The notes under the pieces: model-generated | What the model was told of the DNA's origin: nothing | The model's input: the letters and a program-made list of their open reading frames with translations, nothing else | The model's database searches: none | Position numbers and translations under genes: made by a program | Shown here: positions 24,684-36,319 of the stretch, piece by piece | Position numbering within the stretch: position 1 is the stretch's first letter | Layout: every line of letters begins with the position of its first letter | Source of the DNA: Magnolia sinica | Lineage: Eukaryota; Streptophyta; Magnoliopsida; Magnoliales; Magnoliaceae | Reading direction: 5' to 3' | NCBI RefSeq assembly: GCF_029962835.1 | Contig: NC_080575.1 | Coordinates: 58,441,493-58,505,492, forward strand | DNA: 64,000 bases

Positions 24684-26432
24684 GGAAATGAAGATGTCGA
24701 CCTCCGACCATCATCATTCGAGCTTTATTGACCCGGTCCTGACCACCAACCAGGTTGGACAGAGTTCAGATAGTTCAGCATCGACTCTGGGTATGTAAAT
24801 ATATAATTTAAGTGAAGTGAAGTTAAGCTTGTAACTTTTATAGTTTTGTTCTGTTCTTGATTTAATTAAATGTAGATATTATATTTCAAATATTTAGAAT
24901 GCTCATATCTATTCTTTTGTTTCATAAAGAGGGTGGTATTCATAATAGACGATTTCAAGGCCCTACAGTCATCAGCGAGGTGGCGAACTTGCCACCCAAT
25001 AAGCAACTGAATATCAGTTGGAATAAGTACGGGCAGCCCATTGGACATAAGTACAATGAATTTACAAGGTGGCTGGGCATTTTATCTAGGAATGGGCGCT
25101 TAGCGCCTCTTGATCACGATAGTTGGCATCATGTGCCACTATCTCACAAGAATGAGATTTGGAATGAAGTGAAGGTAATATGAAATCAAAATTTCAATTA
25201 CTCTTTTTGTATTTTTGTATACTAAGTATAATTGATGATTGATGCATTGCAGATCAAGTCGAATATCGACGAGGAGCGTCGAAATTGGGTAATGAAGTCC
25301 ATCGGAGCTTCATGAAAGGAGTGGAAGAAGAGGTTAAAAAAAGAACACTACAAGCGATATTTGACTAATGAGGAACGACTAGCTCACTGTCCTGATCGAG
25401 TGGAGCCGACACACTAGAAGTAGCTCGTCACCTATTGGTCAAGTGATGAAGGACAGGTAAAAATTAAACATAAAGAAAAATTATATCCATGTTGGTGTAT
25501 ATTGTTATTTATATTAAAATTTAGTTATTTTACTATGTCACATTGTAGGCCCACACTCAAAGTAATAAAATCAACCGCAGCAAGCATCGTATGGCCCACA
25601 CTGCCGGCTCAAGGAGCTTTGCTCAAGTGCGTGAAGAAGAGGTAAATTCTTCTTTGATTTCTAAACTTGAAATGCCATCATTCTGTTTTAATATGATTGT
25701 TATCAACTCATTTGTTTTTACATGGAAAAACGGGCAAAGAATCTTGGTGGAGAGTCTCCTGATCGGGCAACGTTGTTCATAACGACCCATCGGAAGAAAG
25801 ATGGGAGTGTTGTGAACGAAGAGTCGGCTCATGTTATTGTATGTAGAAATTTATTAATCATTGACATCTCAGCCAATATTTTTCATTAAGTCATGATATT
25901 GAACAACTTATTTAATGTTTTTCTACACCACAGGAAATGATCGAGGAGTTACGGGCAACTCAGACTGCTGAGTCCTCTCAGAGTAGCACTGCCCGAGACG
26001 ATCTCTTATCCCAGATATTGGGACCAGAGCATCCGGGCCGGGTTCGCATGATGGGGTTAGGTCCCACAGCTTCCACGTTATGGGGCACAAGAAATACCAT
26101 TGCAGAACTCAGGAGGGAGACTGATGAGTTGCGACGACACATGAATGAGCGGGTAGAGCAACTAGTGGAGGAGCGGATGAAAGAACAGATGGCTAAGCAT
26201 CTAGAGTAAATGGAGCAACGGATGACAGAGCGAATAACGGAGCAGATGGAGCATCGGATAACAGAGCGAATAACAGAGCAGATGATGGCACGAATGAGAG
26301 ATACTATGAACTCATTGGCTGCAACAGACCAAACTTCGGGCAATGTACTAAATGTAGAGGCTGACTCAGTATCCACTCCTAGGGATAGACCTGAGGCTGA
26401 GGGACCTCAGTCGAAGGTTCCGAAGAATCAAT
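24684..26432 (+). pseudogene. TNPA-like Transposase_24 gene (PF03004 type), decayed
   Basis: About six exons: 24,684-24,790 (MKMSTSDHHHSSF start), about 24,929-25,173 (PNKQLNISWNKYGQPIG, WLGILSRNG), 25,253-25,456, 25,549-25,641, about 25,730-25,840 and 25,933-26,432. The last exon encodes a long coiled coil with repeated MTERITEQMEHR-like heptads, the dimerisation region typical of these proteins. This family is the second protein of plant CACTA elements and is thought to bind subterminal repeats. The third exon has several in-frame stops (for example SIGAS*KEW), the coiled coil has one after KHLE, and the fifth exon's acceptor has lost its AG. It is not expected to make full-length protein. 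Confidence 0.85.
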
Positions 26433-27767
26433 AGGTAGTTTTTTGCTGAGATTCATTTATGTGTTATCTTTTACATATATATTTATGTTTTATTACATTT
26501 CATGAGTTTGTAGTTCACCATCATTGAATAGTTGGTCCTTTCTTTTTCAGGTCAAGTCGTATTTATGTGTATTTATGTGTTTGACATGCAAAAGAATCCA
26601 AGGGCTGTCTTAAAATGAGGGTTGCAGATTGGAAAAAGGTGGGCCATACTTTTTTGCTTCATGCTTTGTTTGCTAATGAACTTGGAGATTTGGAATTTCG
26701 TCATTTTTTATTAGAGTACGTATTTTAATTGACTTCTTACAATCATTCTATCAAATATAACATATACACTTATTAGATTCAGTAATGAAATTTAATTTTC
26801 TACAAATATGCTATAGAATTTGAATATATTATTACTTCTAAATTTCAAGGCACATTGCAAGCTACCAAATCCAACTAAGAAGAATGATTGGTGGGAAATT
26901 CATATTCTTAGAGGCATAAGAAGTCAATGTAGTGCCGACTTATACATTGCCAATGAAGAATCTTTTTGTACCATTTCTTTGCTAGAAGGCTGTTTGAAGT
27001 ATTCCATAGTGTGCATGCATGTGTTGGCATGCAGAAAATAGGACACGATGATATGATATGATGATTATTTTGATAGAATATGAGTTGCTTTAACTTTTCT
27101 GAGTAATAGTTATAGAAGGTTGATTTGTCTTTTTAAATTCTTTTTTCTACATTTCCTTACTCGAAGGCCGTTGGGCTGTTGGGAATCCAATGTCCATCCT
27201 AATCCCCAACCCTAGTTTTTCCATACAAACCACCTTTAGAGCCAACCCAGCCAATGATCTAGAAACCCTAAAGGCAAGATTCCTTTAGGTTATTTTGTGT
27301 TGGGACTCCACACACACGCACACTCATACCATCTTCCTTCTTTATTCTTCTGCTGCTAGTGAAGTGGTCCTCTAGTTTGTGGCATCTGAAGGTGGGATTT
27401 TCACTCCTGATTGTGATTGGTGCATATTCAACTATTTCATTAAATTCAATTCCATCTGATTTGCCTCATTAGTTTCTTTCAGAAGATGCTGTTGGCGATG
27501 GTTCTTGTTAGTCATTCCTAGTGCTGGTATGTTGGCGATGGGACTTGCTAGCAAAATTTCTGTTCACGAGCACCTTTTTTTTTCTTCATCATACACTGAA
27601 TACCATTGTTCTGCTAGAACATGACATGGGCCCTATATTTTACAAGTTATTTTCCTTCTTGCAAGTAGAAGTCTTCATCTTTTACTTGTTTAGAATTGTA
27701 GCTACACTGACCTTGGCGCTTTAATGTATGATATACTGGAGTTGTTATATTTGAGTCCATTCTTCAG
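26433..27767 (+). other. CACTA-1 interior, unidentified
   Basis: AT-rich DNA after the TNPA-like gene. An open frame at 26,820-27,041 with CMHVLACRK near its end resembles nothing certain. 27,150-27,390 is more GC-rich and ends in CATCTGAAG before GTGGGA, looking like a 5' leader exon of a captured gene. Function unknown. Confidence 0.35.
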
Positions 27768-28184
27768 GACATGTTTGAGGAGAAAAGGAGCATTCTAGAA
27801 CCAGCAGGTGCACTTGCCCTAGCTAGAGCAGAAGCTTACTGCAAGTACTATGGTCGGAAGGGTGAAAATGTTGTAGCAATAACCAGTGGGGCCAACATGA
27901 ACTTTGATAGGCTGAGGTTGGTGACTGAACTTGCTGATGTTGGTAGGCAACGAGAGGCTGTACTAACTACTTTTATGCCGGAGGATAAAGGGAGCTTTAA
28001 AAGATTCTGTGAACTGGTATGGTACTAAAAGTCATTGCATCAACCTTTCATGCCACAGCTGCTGTGTTTCATCCTTATTGAACCAAATCTCATATGTTAT
28101 ATGGCAGGTTGGTCTAATAAATATCACCGAATTTAAATACAGATATGATGCCAGAAAAAACGAAGCTCTTGTTTTGTACAGCTT
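27768..28184 (+). pseudogene. OMR1-like: Captured fragment of threonine dehydratase (two exons)
   Basis: Exon 27,768-28,016 (83 codons, acceptor TCTTCAG, donor GTATGG) encodes FEEKRSILEPAGALALA, AITSGANMNFDRL and VTELADVGRQREAV. This is the end of the PLP catalytic domain of plant threonine dehydratase, the first enzyme of isoleucine synthesis. Exon 28,108 to about 28,184 begins in phase with VGLINITEFKYRYDA, the start of the first regulatory ACT-like domain. The N-terminal catalytic two thirds and the rest of the regulatory domain are absent. No in-frame stop is seen in either exon until shortly after ALVLYS. The intron is retained, so genomic DNA was captured rather than cDNA. Confidence 0.88.
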
Positions 28185-28477
28185 AGTAGCAATATGATTT
28201 TATTCAGTCGTTGACCTACTGAGTGGCTTTCCCAAATTTCTTTATGCAAGGAAAACAATGGTATCTTTTCCCCAAATTTGGTTTCCACTAAGAGAATGTT
28301 CTACAGTACATTGATCTCTTCAATGATATTATTAATGATCTCTTCAATGATATCCTGGAACATGAGAACTTCCATTAGTAGCATTTTCTGGTTGCCTGTC
28401 ATTTGAGAGAATCTTATATTCTAATTTGTTAGGTTTCCATGTGGTCTAGTTTGATGATTTCTTAGATTTACTTGCAG

Positions 28478-29258
28478 AGTAACCCAATTGCAAGATGGCA
28501 CATTTGCCAAGGTTCAATCAACAGTATTTCTTTCTCGACAGATGGAACATATTTGGCCACTGTTGGAAGAGATGGTAATGCTAACCTTTCGACTTCTTAG
28601 TTGTGTTCTTTTTCATGTTTACTTCATGTTGATGTCAGGACCTAGATACCTGAGATCCGCTGCCACATGCAGGTTACCTGAGAGTATTTGACTACTCTAA
28701 AGAACAGTTAATTTGTGGCGGAAAAAGCTATTATGGTGCTTTATTGTGTTGTGCCTGGAGGTGACTTCTACTTTTCTTTCTTTTTCTTTTTCCTTTTTTT
28801 TTTTCCCTGGTTCTCCATGTTATTCAACATGTTGTATGTGTTTGCTCATTGTATAATTTATATGGGTCCCTGCAAGTTCTTTTTTCTGAACAACTAATAA
28901 AACCTTTTTAAAACAGAATTTAATAATTAATCTTAATAATGTACTGTTTCTCAGCTCTGATGGAAAATACATTTTGACTGGTGGTGAAGATGATCTAGTA
29001 CAAGTTTGGAGTATGGAAGATTGGAAGGTTGTAGCATGGGGCGAGGGACACAACTCATGGGTAATTCTTTTTCCTATTAAATATTCAGTGTTGCACTTGT
29101 TTTACTTGTATATTCATGACTAGCGAATATTTAATTTTTTTTATTTTTTATTTGCTGACCGGCAGGTTAGTGGAGTTGCTTTTGACTCATATTGGTCATC
29201 GCCAACTTCAGATGTCACAGGAGAAAATGTCATGTACCATTTCAGTTCTGTTGGTCAG
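28478..29258 (+). pseudogene. Captured fragment of a WDR20-like WD40 protein (four exons)
   Basis: Four exons keep frame and splice sites: 28,478-28,574 (SNPIARWHICQGSINSISF), 28,673-28,760 (GYLRVFDYSKEQLICGG, SYYGALLCCAW), 28,955-29,060 ([26 protein letters not shown]) and 29,166-29,258 (VSGVAFDSYWSSP, ENVMYHFSSVGQ). They match the middle of a conserved plant transducin/WD40 family related to animal WDR20 and fungal CreC. The fragment covers about 128 residues, some three WD repeats, and lacks both ends. It lies 0.3 kb after the threonine dehydratase exons in the same direction. Confidence 0.88.
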
Positions 29259-30674
29259 GTATAGAAAGCTTCTAACTTACAAATTATCCATAGTATCTAA
29301 TGTATCAACATCAATAAAGTTTCTTATTGAATAAAATGTGTATGGTTTACTTTTCACGCATTTGACTATTGAATGCATGGTCAAGTTTGGAATGTTTAAA
29401 CTTTACTTAAATTGGAAATAAATGTTCAAATGCAACCGACCAATTCTGCGGTTGAGGAGATGAAAGACGGGTTATGCTACTCGACTAAGAGAAAAAAGCA
29501 TCTTTTGTTCAACTTGTCAATGGTACAGGTGGAACCACCTTTCAGTAGCCTAATCCTTCGATCTCATGGTTCATGGGTTGGGCTGTGCCCTAATATCTTT
29601 GTTATCTAAATACCACCTTATGAAAATGGACCAGTCTTCCTGGTTGCATCAATATAGTTGATAATATTGGTGATATTATCAGTTGTTATTTATCTGTGCC
29701 GTTTGGTTAGAATATTGAATATCAAGTGTAAAACTAGATTTAACAGTATCAATGATATTCTTAATGACATCACACTATTTCATGATAGAAACATCCGGCT
29801 GTAATTCCACTCTGTCGGTCTATTTTTCACTATTTTTACAATACATGAAGCGGTTGTCGAGGTCGAGCTCGCATCTGGAATTTGGAGCGTCTGATGGAAT
29901 CGAAGACGAATACTCTGACGAATTTACGGTCAGATCTTCAATTTCCATAAAATTTCTTAATTTTTTTAGTTGTTGTGACTCCCACATTTCGGCTTTGTTT
30001 TTATCAATTTCTTTCATTTTCCATTCCTGTTATTTTAGTAAACCAGAATGTATCAGTACTTAAATATAGCTGTTAAACTCAAATCAGGGTAAAGTCTCAG
30101 TGACTATCAATTGACAAATGGCAGATTGAATGTTTCATTGGATTTTCTTGTCATAATGGCAGTTGCCGAAATGTAATTTGAATGCATTTTGCCTAATGGA
30201 TATTTTCTTACCTAAATTGGTAGGTTCGATGTCATACGACACGATTTAATTGCGGTTGGGTGTTCTGTTGGCATTCACCTAAATGTTACTTTCTATGATA
30301 TTTCTATGTTTGTGCAAAATGCAGTTAGTCGATTGGTATGATGGCTACATATTTCTGTGCTTGATCTGTATGTTACTATTTATAGGTAGCAATGGCCTAG
30401 AAAAGATTAATTCATGATCTTTCTTGTACCAGAAGGGTAGGGACTGGCACTACTGCAGATATGATCGGGCAGTTTAGAAAATCGCTACGTTAGGAAGGAA
30501 GATTTATTAATATTTTCTCTTCAACATCATTTTAGCATGACTAAACAATTGTCTTGGAAAATTTGTTAATACTTCGAACACTGATTGTAAGTTTGGCACC
30601 TTTTTTGTTTAATTATATTATGAATTTATATTGGAAACCTGAGAATTAAACGATGGTATTGGTGGTGAGTGTAG
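29259..30674 (+). other. CACTA-1 interior with exon-like pieces of unknown origin
   Basis: Two pieces look coding: about 29,415-29,528 (QPTNSAVEEMKDGLCYST, ending GTACAG before GTGGAA) and about 29,851-29,930 (KRLSRSSSHLEFGASDG, EDEYSDEFT, followed by GTCAGA). They could be exons of another captured gene, but I do not recognise the protein. The rest is intron-like. Confidence 0.35.
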
Positions 30675-30749
30675 AAACATGAGTCGCAATCAACTTCAGG
30701 GCAAATTGGGTGGCCAATTTGGTGGACAACTAACTGGTCTCTCGACATT
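30675..30749 (+). pseudogene. Possible captured LRR exon
   Basis: A 75-bp piece between an acceptor (GTGTAG) and a donor (GTGAGTT) encodes NMSRNQLQGKLGGQF and LTGLSTL, matching a leucine-rich repeat. Plant LRR receptor kinases of the STRUBBELIG type have LRR exons of about 72 bp, so a single-exon capture is plausible. The extra residues in the middle and the small size keep this uncertain. Confidence 0.4.
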
Positions 30750-30879
30750 GTGAGTTAGTTCTCTCTTCTCATTAAAATAGCAACAATTCTTAGCCGTTTT
30801 AGCATCATGGGAAAATGTTTTCTCATTAATCTATTGTTGACAATGGGTGAAATTGCTTTTGTTGAGTTTCCTTATTCAG

Positions 30880-31130
30880 ATACACTGTAGAAGCCCTGGA
30901 GATGCTGTTGTTGCCCATGGCAAAAGATGGTACTGAGGCTCTTGGCTCAATGGGAAATGACGCTCCTTTGGCTGTGATGTCCAACAGAGAGAAACATACA
31001 TTTGAGTATTTCAAGCAGATGTTTGCTCAGGCTACAAACCCACCGATTGATCTGATTCGAGAGAAAATATTCATGTGGAAGGGGACCTTGTTGAAACAGT
31101 TCATGTGGAAGGCTATGTGGCAGTTTGCGT
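30880..31130 (+). pseudogene. GLT1-like: Captured fragment of glutamate synthase (GOGAT)
   Basis: After the acceptor TTATTCAG the frame encodes [53 protein letters not shown] and IREKI. This is a near-diagnostic stretch of the plant NADH- or ferredoxin-glutamate synthase N-terminal half, around the central domain. Homology appears to continue in a shifted frame (EGDLVETV, about 31,080-31,105), so a small indel interrupts the frame after IREKI. The whole enzyme is over 1,600 residues; fewer than 80 are here. The fragment directly precedes the right subterminal repeats. Confidence 0.88.
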
Positions 31131-31254
31131 GTTTTGAAAACTTTAAACAAACCATTAATTATTTTGTTGATTGTTGTCTTGATGGATGTTAAATGGGTGA
31201 AACATGTACAGGTTCAATCATTGGTTGATTATAATAAGCTTTTGTTGATAGAAA

Positions 31255-31753
31255 CTAGATTTAGCCTCAATTATTGATAAATGATGTTAAAAATTGAATT
31301 TAGCCTCAGTTGATGCCAACGAAGGCTAAATCTATCTTTAGTCTCAGTTTTGCCTTAGTTACCTAAACTGAGACTACAACTCCTGTGGCTAAAGGCTTTA
31401 GCCTCGGTTGTTAGGCATTGAGGTTAAAATAGATTTAGCTTCAGTTGGAGGCGATTGAGGCTAAAATTTGGATATAGCCTCAGTTAGAAACAATGGAGGC
31501 TAAAATTTTGATTTAGCCTCATTTCAAGAAAATTGAAGCTAAAAAGGTTCTTTTAGCCTCACTTGAAGAACCGAGGCTATAAAAGTCATTTTACTCTCGG
31601 TTGCTAAAACTGAGGCTAAAGCCTTTAGCCACGGGGGTTTCAACCTCGGTTTGGATAACTGAGGCAAAACTGAGGCTAAAGGCTTTAGCCTCAGTTTTTA
31701 ACCTTTTCAGCTACAGTTTTGAACTGAGGCTAAAGCCTCCTTTTCTTGTAGTG
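31255..31753 (+). repeat. CACTA-1 right subterminal repeats and terminus
   Basis: About ten diverged copies of TTTAGCCTCAGTT / AACTGAGGCTAAA in both orientations lead to the terminal GAGGCTAAAGCC and TTTTCTTGTAGTG. The same arrangement, clearly homologous, occurs at 50,935-51,359 at the right end of CACTA-2. Confidence 0.85.
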
Positions 31754-34700
31754 AATTCATGTCTAATTAGTAATTTAACATATAGGTTATATCAATATAG
31801 TAACTCAAATAATTGATTATACTAACACATTAATCAAATCATATCATTATTAGTATATTAATACAAAAATCACATGTTCATCTAAATTAAGTAAGAGTAC
31901 ATGCCAACTACATTAAGATAAGTATACAACATATCAAAGAATCTATCTATTTTAACGTAATGGAGGGAAACACAGCGGTGTCACTCACCTTGATGTGGTA
32001 AAGATGATTCCATAAACCAATAGTTTGATTTGGATTAAAATTTCTTAAATCATATAAATGAAAATTATTATTATTATTTTTTAATCTTACTAGTTTATAT
32101 GGTGGGGATCACCTTTTATTAATTTAAATCCATTTAAGATGCATCATTTAAATAAATTTATAAATTAGAAAATAATATTTCAAACACTAAGGTGCTATTA
32201 GAATTAACCCCCTGGAATTTTTACAGATTTGGGTTGTTTTCAGTAACAATCTTGAAACTTGAATTTTCTGAAAGTTTGGGCGGTATTCTGTAATATTCTG
32301 GAATATTATGCCAGAACCCCTTAACTTTGCAAAAAATTCTATTTTTAACCCTGAAATTCTGAAATTTATTTAGTTTGTGATTATTTACACGAATTTTAAG
32401 AGATTTATTTACTTTGATAATTTAAGGTTTGAATTACCTTTGGTTGATGGATCAAGGCTAACCATTAATTGTCACCTGATCAATTTTAAGGGACAACCGA
32501 TGATTATCTTGATCCAACCATTTATACCTTAATTAATTACAATTATCAATACTCACATTGATTGGTCAATGCAGCCCACTATATAATTAGATCGATCATC
32601 AAATCTGGATGTCATCATCATCTAATATTCGAATTTTGATAGTCAGTTAAGACCGAGTTAAATCTCAACCATATAATGATTCAACATAATAAATCAACAT
32701 ATGATTCATTATCTACCATTTCTTCAGATGGATGCAGCCCATCCAATGGTCCGATCAGTCTGGAATTTAGGATTTTAATTTATTTTATTCTTAAAATTTT
32801 AATTAATTTAATCACACATTTTAAATTATATCATATAATTCTTTATGTCAAGTTGTAGCTTGTGCAAAGAATTACTTTTCCACTATTAATTTAATTTCAT
32901 TAGATTAAGGAAGAATCTTGGTAGATATATGATCAGTACAATCTATTGAGGTATTGAATTAGTCTGATTCTTAAAAAATATTACATAATTGAGTCTTAGA
33001 ATACCCATGAACTGTATAAATCATATCGATCATTGTCTATCATGAAAAAATCTCACCTTTTATACATCATCCCTAAAGCCATGCACATCAGTGTACCTTT
33101 CCACATGGATGAATTAGACTTAAAAATGGATGTTTGATTGATACAATCCGTCTAATGTGTAGATTAATGCCATATTAAACTATTGCAAAAAGAAAACAAA
33201 TGAAAATTCATTTTACTAACCTGAATAGATGAATTCCCTAAAACCTCCTTCCCACTTTCCCTTTTGTTTTTTTTTTTTTGTTTTTAATAATATAAGAGTT
33301 TCTTTCTTTATTTCTTTAAATTTTAGTAGGATTCTCGCTCACACACTCTCCCTTTTTAAGAGAGATGGTTCGTTGGGAGACTACGGGATACGAGGAGAGT
33401 TTTGAATAAAGAGAGATAAGAGGAAGAATGATGAGATCGGTGGATCTCTTTCTCACTCAAAATTAAATTTAAAATTTTTAATTTTTAAATTTTAAATTTT
33501 ATTTTAAAAAAATACGGGTGTTAGGTGTACAGTTAATCTCACAGGGTTATGGGTCTTACATGCAATAAGACTGCAGGCATGTGTATTTTATTGGACTTTT
33601 GAGGTTGACTCTTTGGACGTAACTCGGCACAACTTGAGCCGAGTTAGTCAGTCTAGGTGATTGCTTTCAATAAAGGTGGGAGTGAGAGAGTCAAACCCCT
33701 AACCCTTTCAAAGAGAGACAGCTAAAGAATGCCATTGCAACTGTGATCACATGGATGAACATCTTTCACTTCCTAGTCGACATTATGCCAAGGAAGTAGC
33801 AGGAGAATGACATCCCAACTATACATTGTCTAAGAAATTTTAATTAGAACTAATGCATGTGATTTTCTTGTAGTGTAGGAAAATGTGTTGTTGAAATGGT
33901 TATAAAACGTTCCTAGTATTGTTGATACTAATTTTTAATTGTTCATAATTTTAGTAACAGTTTAACACTATTCCTAACACATTATTATTTTTTAAAAGTG
34001 TAGTTGAAATTAAGAAGGGTTCAAAACCGTTCCTAAGGAAGGAAAAAAACCATTTTTAAAATATTATTCCCATCATTAAGAATGGTTTAGAACTGTTCCT
34101 AAAAACTGTTTCTAAAGTTTGAAATTTCCTCTGAACGGTTTGAATCCGTTCCTAATTTTTAGCAATGCCCTTTTTCTGAATGATCATGAACCATTCCTAA
34201 ATTCTTCCAAAATGATATTCAACCATTGCTTATTGGCGATTTTGGTATAATGTGGTAACCTCATAAAGTGACTCAAGCATATACAATCAAGAATTCTTCA
34301 TCCATGCATCCTCATGTTAGGGATTTGATGGACCTAGTGTATTTGCAAGCCTTTCCATTTTGGGCATGATGAGTCTCCCAATATAGATACTTGTCATCAA
34401 TCATGCCAACTTCAGTCTCCAAAGGTTTCACCAAGTTACTATATCCATGGCACACTCACACACTCATGTCCAAGGTACTATATCCATGGCACACTCACAC
34501 ACTCATGTGGGATATGGCTAAGGCATACTAACTAGAGATCATACCCAATGATGGAGACTATGCATCCTGATATCAAGTCAATCCCCTTAAAAGAGATGAC
34601 CATTTAATTAAAATTACGGTTTTCCTATAATCAATATGATAATGGCAATGGCACTAAGATTCATGGACCGCAACTCTCCCCTGGCCAACAACCATTGTGT

Positions 34701-35707
34701 ACAATCTTAGGTGTCCAAGGACAACTAAAAGGGTCCTTAAACCCATATGAATAAATGTGTTCCACATATATCACCAGGGCCAATGAATTAATCAACGTAT
34801 CATGCATATGGTTTGGATAAAAAGAAATATAACATTAGTTTTTCTAGGACGCAACCCCGACATGTTGAGCCCTACAGTATCTTCATAGTTATCCAAAGCA
34901 CCTGTAGTCAATTGAGTTTGATCAAAACATTTGGTATATGCTATATGTGTAGCCCACCTCAGGGTTGTTCTAACAACCAATTGATGGTGGAGCCCACATG
35001 ATGAACAGTTAGCTTAGTGCCCAGAAGTTAATCAAGTTGTTTTAGCGCTAAGAGAGTATAAGGGACGCATGTGATGGACAAATTAGATGTGCTTTGCACT
35101 TAATAGTGAGCCTAACAAATAGTGCAAGTGTATCAACAACCATGCTCTACTATATATTAATGTCTTTCAAGTGTAATCATTTACCTATAATCAAGATCAT
35201 AGGTTTTCTTAAAAATAAAAAATACAAAATACAAAACCAAACAAAACAAAAACAAAATGTTTTGACCTGTAAAATGTTTACCTGTTACACAAAAATTCCC
35301 AATTCAAACAGTTTCGGTAAAGTTTTGACCTGTAAACTTTTAATTTTATAACCTTAAATGTTTTACCAGCTTCCAAACGATCCCTATATGTGTGTTTGTC
35401 CTTATCCTAACAAAAATAAATAAATAAAAGGTGTTTATTTTAATAAAAAATGCTAATTTAAATGTATTGAATGGTTTCAATATATACAAGAACAAACCCA
35501 TTGGTTTTCCAAAGTGGCACATCTTTGTCTTTTACACCCATGAATGCAAATTGTAAGGTGGGAAGTAAAAGATAGTGCCAGTTTTTGGTTGTAGGAGTAG
35601 ACAGAAGCAATAATAATTTATTGACGTGGGTCTCACTCTTTCACACTTCCACTATCAAAGTTAACAAATACCACTTGCTTCCTTTTGTTACTAGTGCCAC
35701 ACATCCT
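31754..35707. other. Intergenic DNA between CACTA-1 and a host gene start
   Basis: The left part (to about 33,560) is very AT-rich and, read on the minus strand, has a CTCTTATCTCTCT-type leader, so it may be a decayed LTR interrupted by CACTA-1. 33,876-34,215 holds diverged inverted copies of GAACGGTTTxAACCGTTCCTAA. A 39-bp tandem duplication (ACTATATCCATGGCACACTC unit) lies at about 34,432-34,510. The right part carries no gene and leads into the promoter at 35,708. Confidence 0.45.
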
Positions 35708-35716
35708 CTATAAAAC
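35708..35716 (+). promoter_or_regulatory. TATA box of interrupted secreted-protein gene
   Basis: CTATAAAAC lies about 95 bp upstream of the ATG at 35,809. A CAAC-type transcription start region with CTCATCAACAG follows about 30 bp downstream. It is the only promoter-like site in the window placed before a plausible host start codon. Confidence 0.5.
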
Positions 35717-35808
35717 CTTTGACCATAAACCTTTATTCTCATCAACAGATTTCAGAATCTAAGATACATTCCTCTCAAGCAATCACAATTCAGCTAATTG
35801 AAGTGAAG

Positions 35809-35863
35809 ATGAAGCTCTATTGCTTCCATTTCGCCATCATATACATGCTTGTATCTTTTTCAG
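35809..35863 (+). CDS. Signal-peptide exon of a small secreted protein gene, interrupted by CACTA-3
   Basis: The exon encodes MKLYCFHFAIIYMLVSFS: a basic residue, a hydrophobic core and small residues, i.e. a secretory signal peptide. It ends in TTTTTCAG followed by GTAC, a good phase-1 splice donor. A first exon limited to the signal peptide with a phase-1 intron is typical of small cysteine-rich plant secreted proteins such as defensins; which family this is cannot be told. CACTA-3 starts four bases into the intron. No second exon was recognised in 43,977-44,861 before CACTA-2, so the gene is probably disrupted. Confidence 0.5.
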
Positions 35864-35989
35864 GTACCACTACAAGAAAATGTAGCTTAGTTGATGGATC
35901 GGGGCTACCCTTTGCCGGCGGCCAGTTTTAACGGCCACGGGCAAAGGGTCACTGTAAAAAGGAAAAAAACAAAACCGTACCTCCATTTC

Positions 35990-36018
35990 CCCTCTTTCAT
36001 CTCCAGCCGCGAGCGCCG

Positions 36019-36061
<43 letters not shown>

Positions 36062-36261
36062 CTCTCCCTCTACTTCTCCCTCTCCACTCCCCCAAGCTCT
36101 CCCTCTCCACTTGCTCTTCCACCCTCTCCCTCTCCGTCTCCGTCTCCCTCTCCCTCTCACACACTCTCCCTTTCCCTCTCGTGCGCTTTCCCTCTCCCTC
36201 TCCACTCACTCTCCCTCTCTGCTTGCTCTCCCTCTCTCTCTCCCTCTCACTCTCTCTATCC

Positions 36262-36319
<58 letters not shown>

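Larger units (their letters stand above)
19929..31753 (+). mobile_element. CACTA-1: En/Spm-type DNA transposon carrying host gene fragments
   Basis: The element is 11,825 bp long. Left end CACTACAAGAAAGTAGGCC, right end (reverse complement) CACTACAAGAAAAGGAGGCT; the inverted ends match over about 28 bp with a few differences. The 3-bp duplication AAT flanks both ends, as expected for CACTA elements. Inside, in order: a palindromic subterminal array, a promoter and leader, a DUF4216 remnant of TNPD, a TNPA-like gene, then fragments of threonine dehydratase, a WDR20-like protein, an LRR exon and glutamate synthase, and the right subterminal repeats. No TNP2/Transposase_21 catalytic domain was seen, so it should be non-autonomous. 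Confidence 0.92.

Noticed and set aside
25978-26376. 132-codon minus-strand frame opposite the TNPA-like coiled coil
   Set aside because: It is the antisense shadow of the heptad repeats of the plus-strand gene.
33863-34215. A fourth CACTA element, from TTTTCTTGTAGTG at 33,863-33,875 and GAACGGTT/AACCGTTCC repeats
   Set aside because: The repeats lie on the outer side of the supposed right terminus, no matching left end CACTACAAG was found between 31,754 and 33,860, and no duplication was evident.
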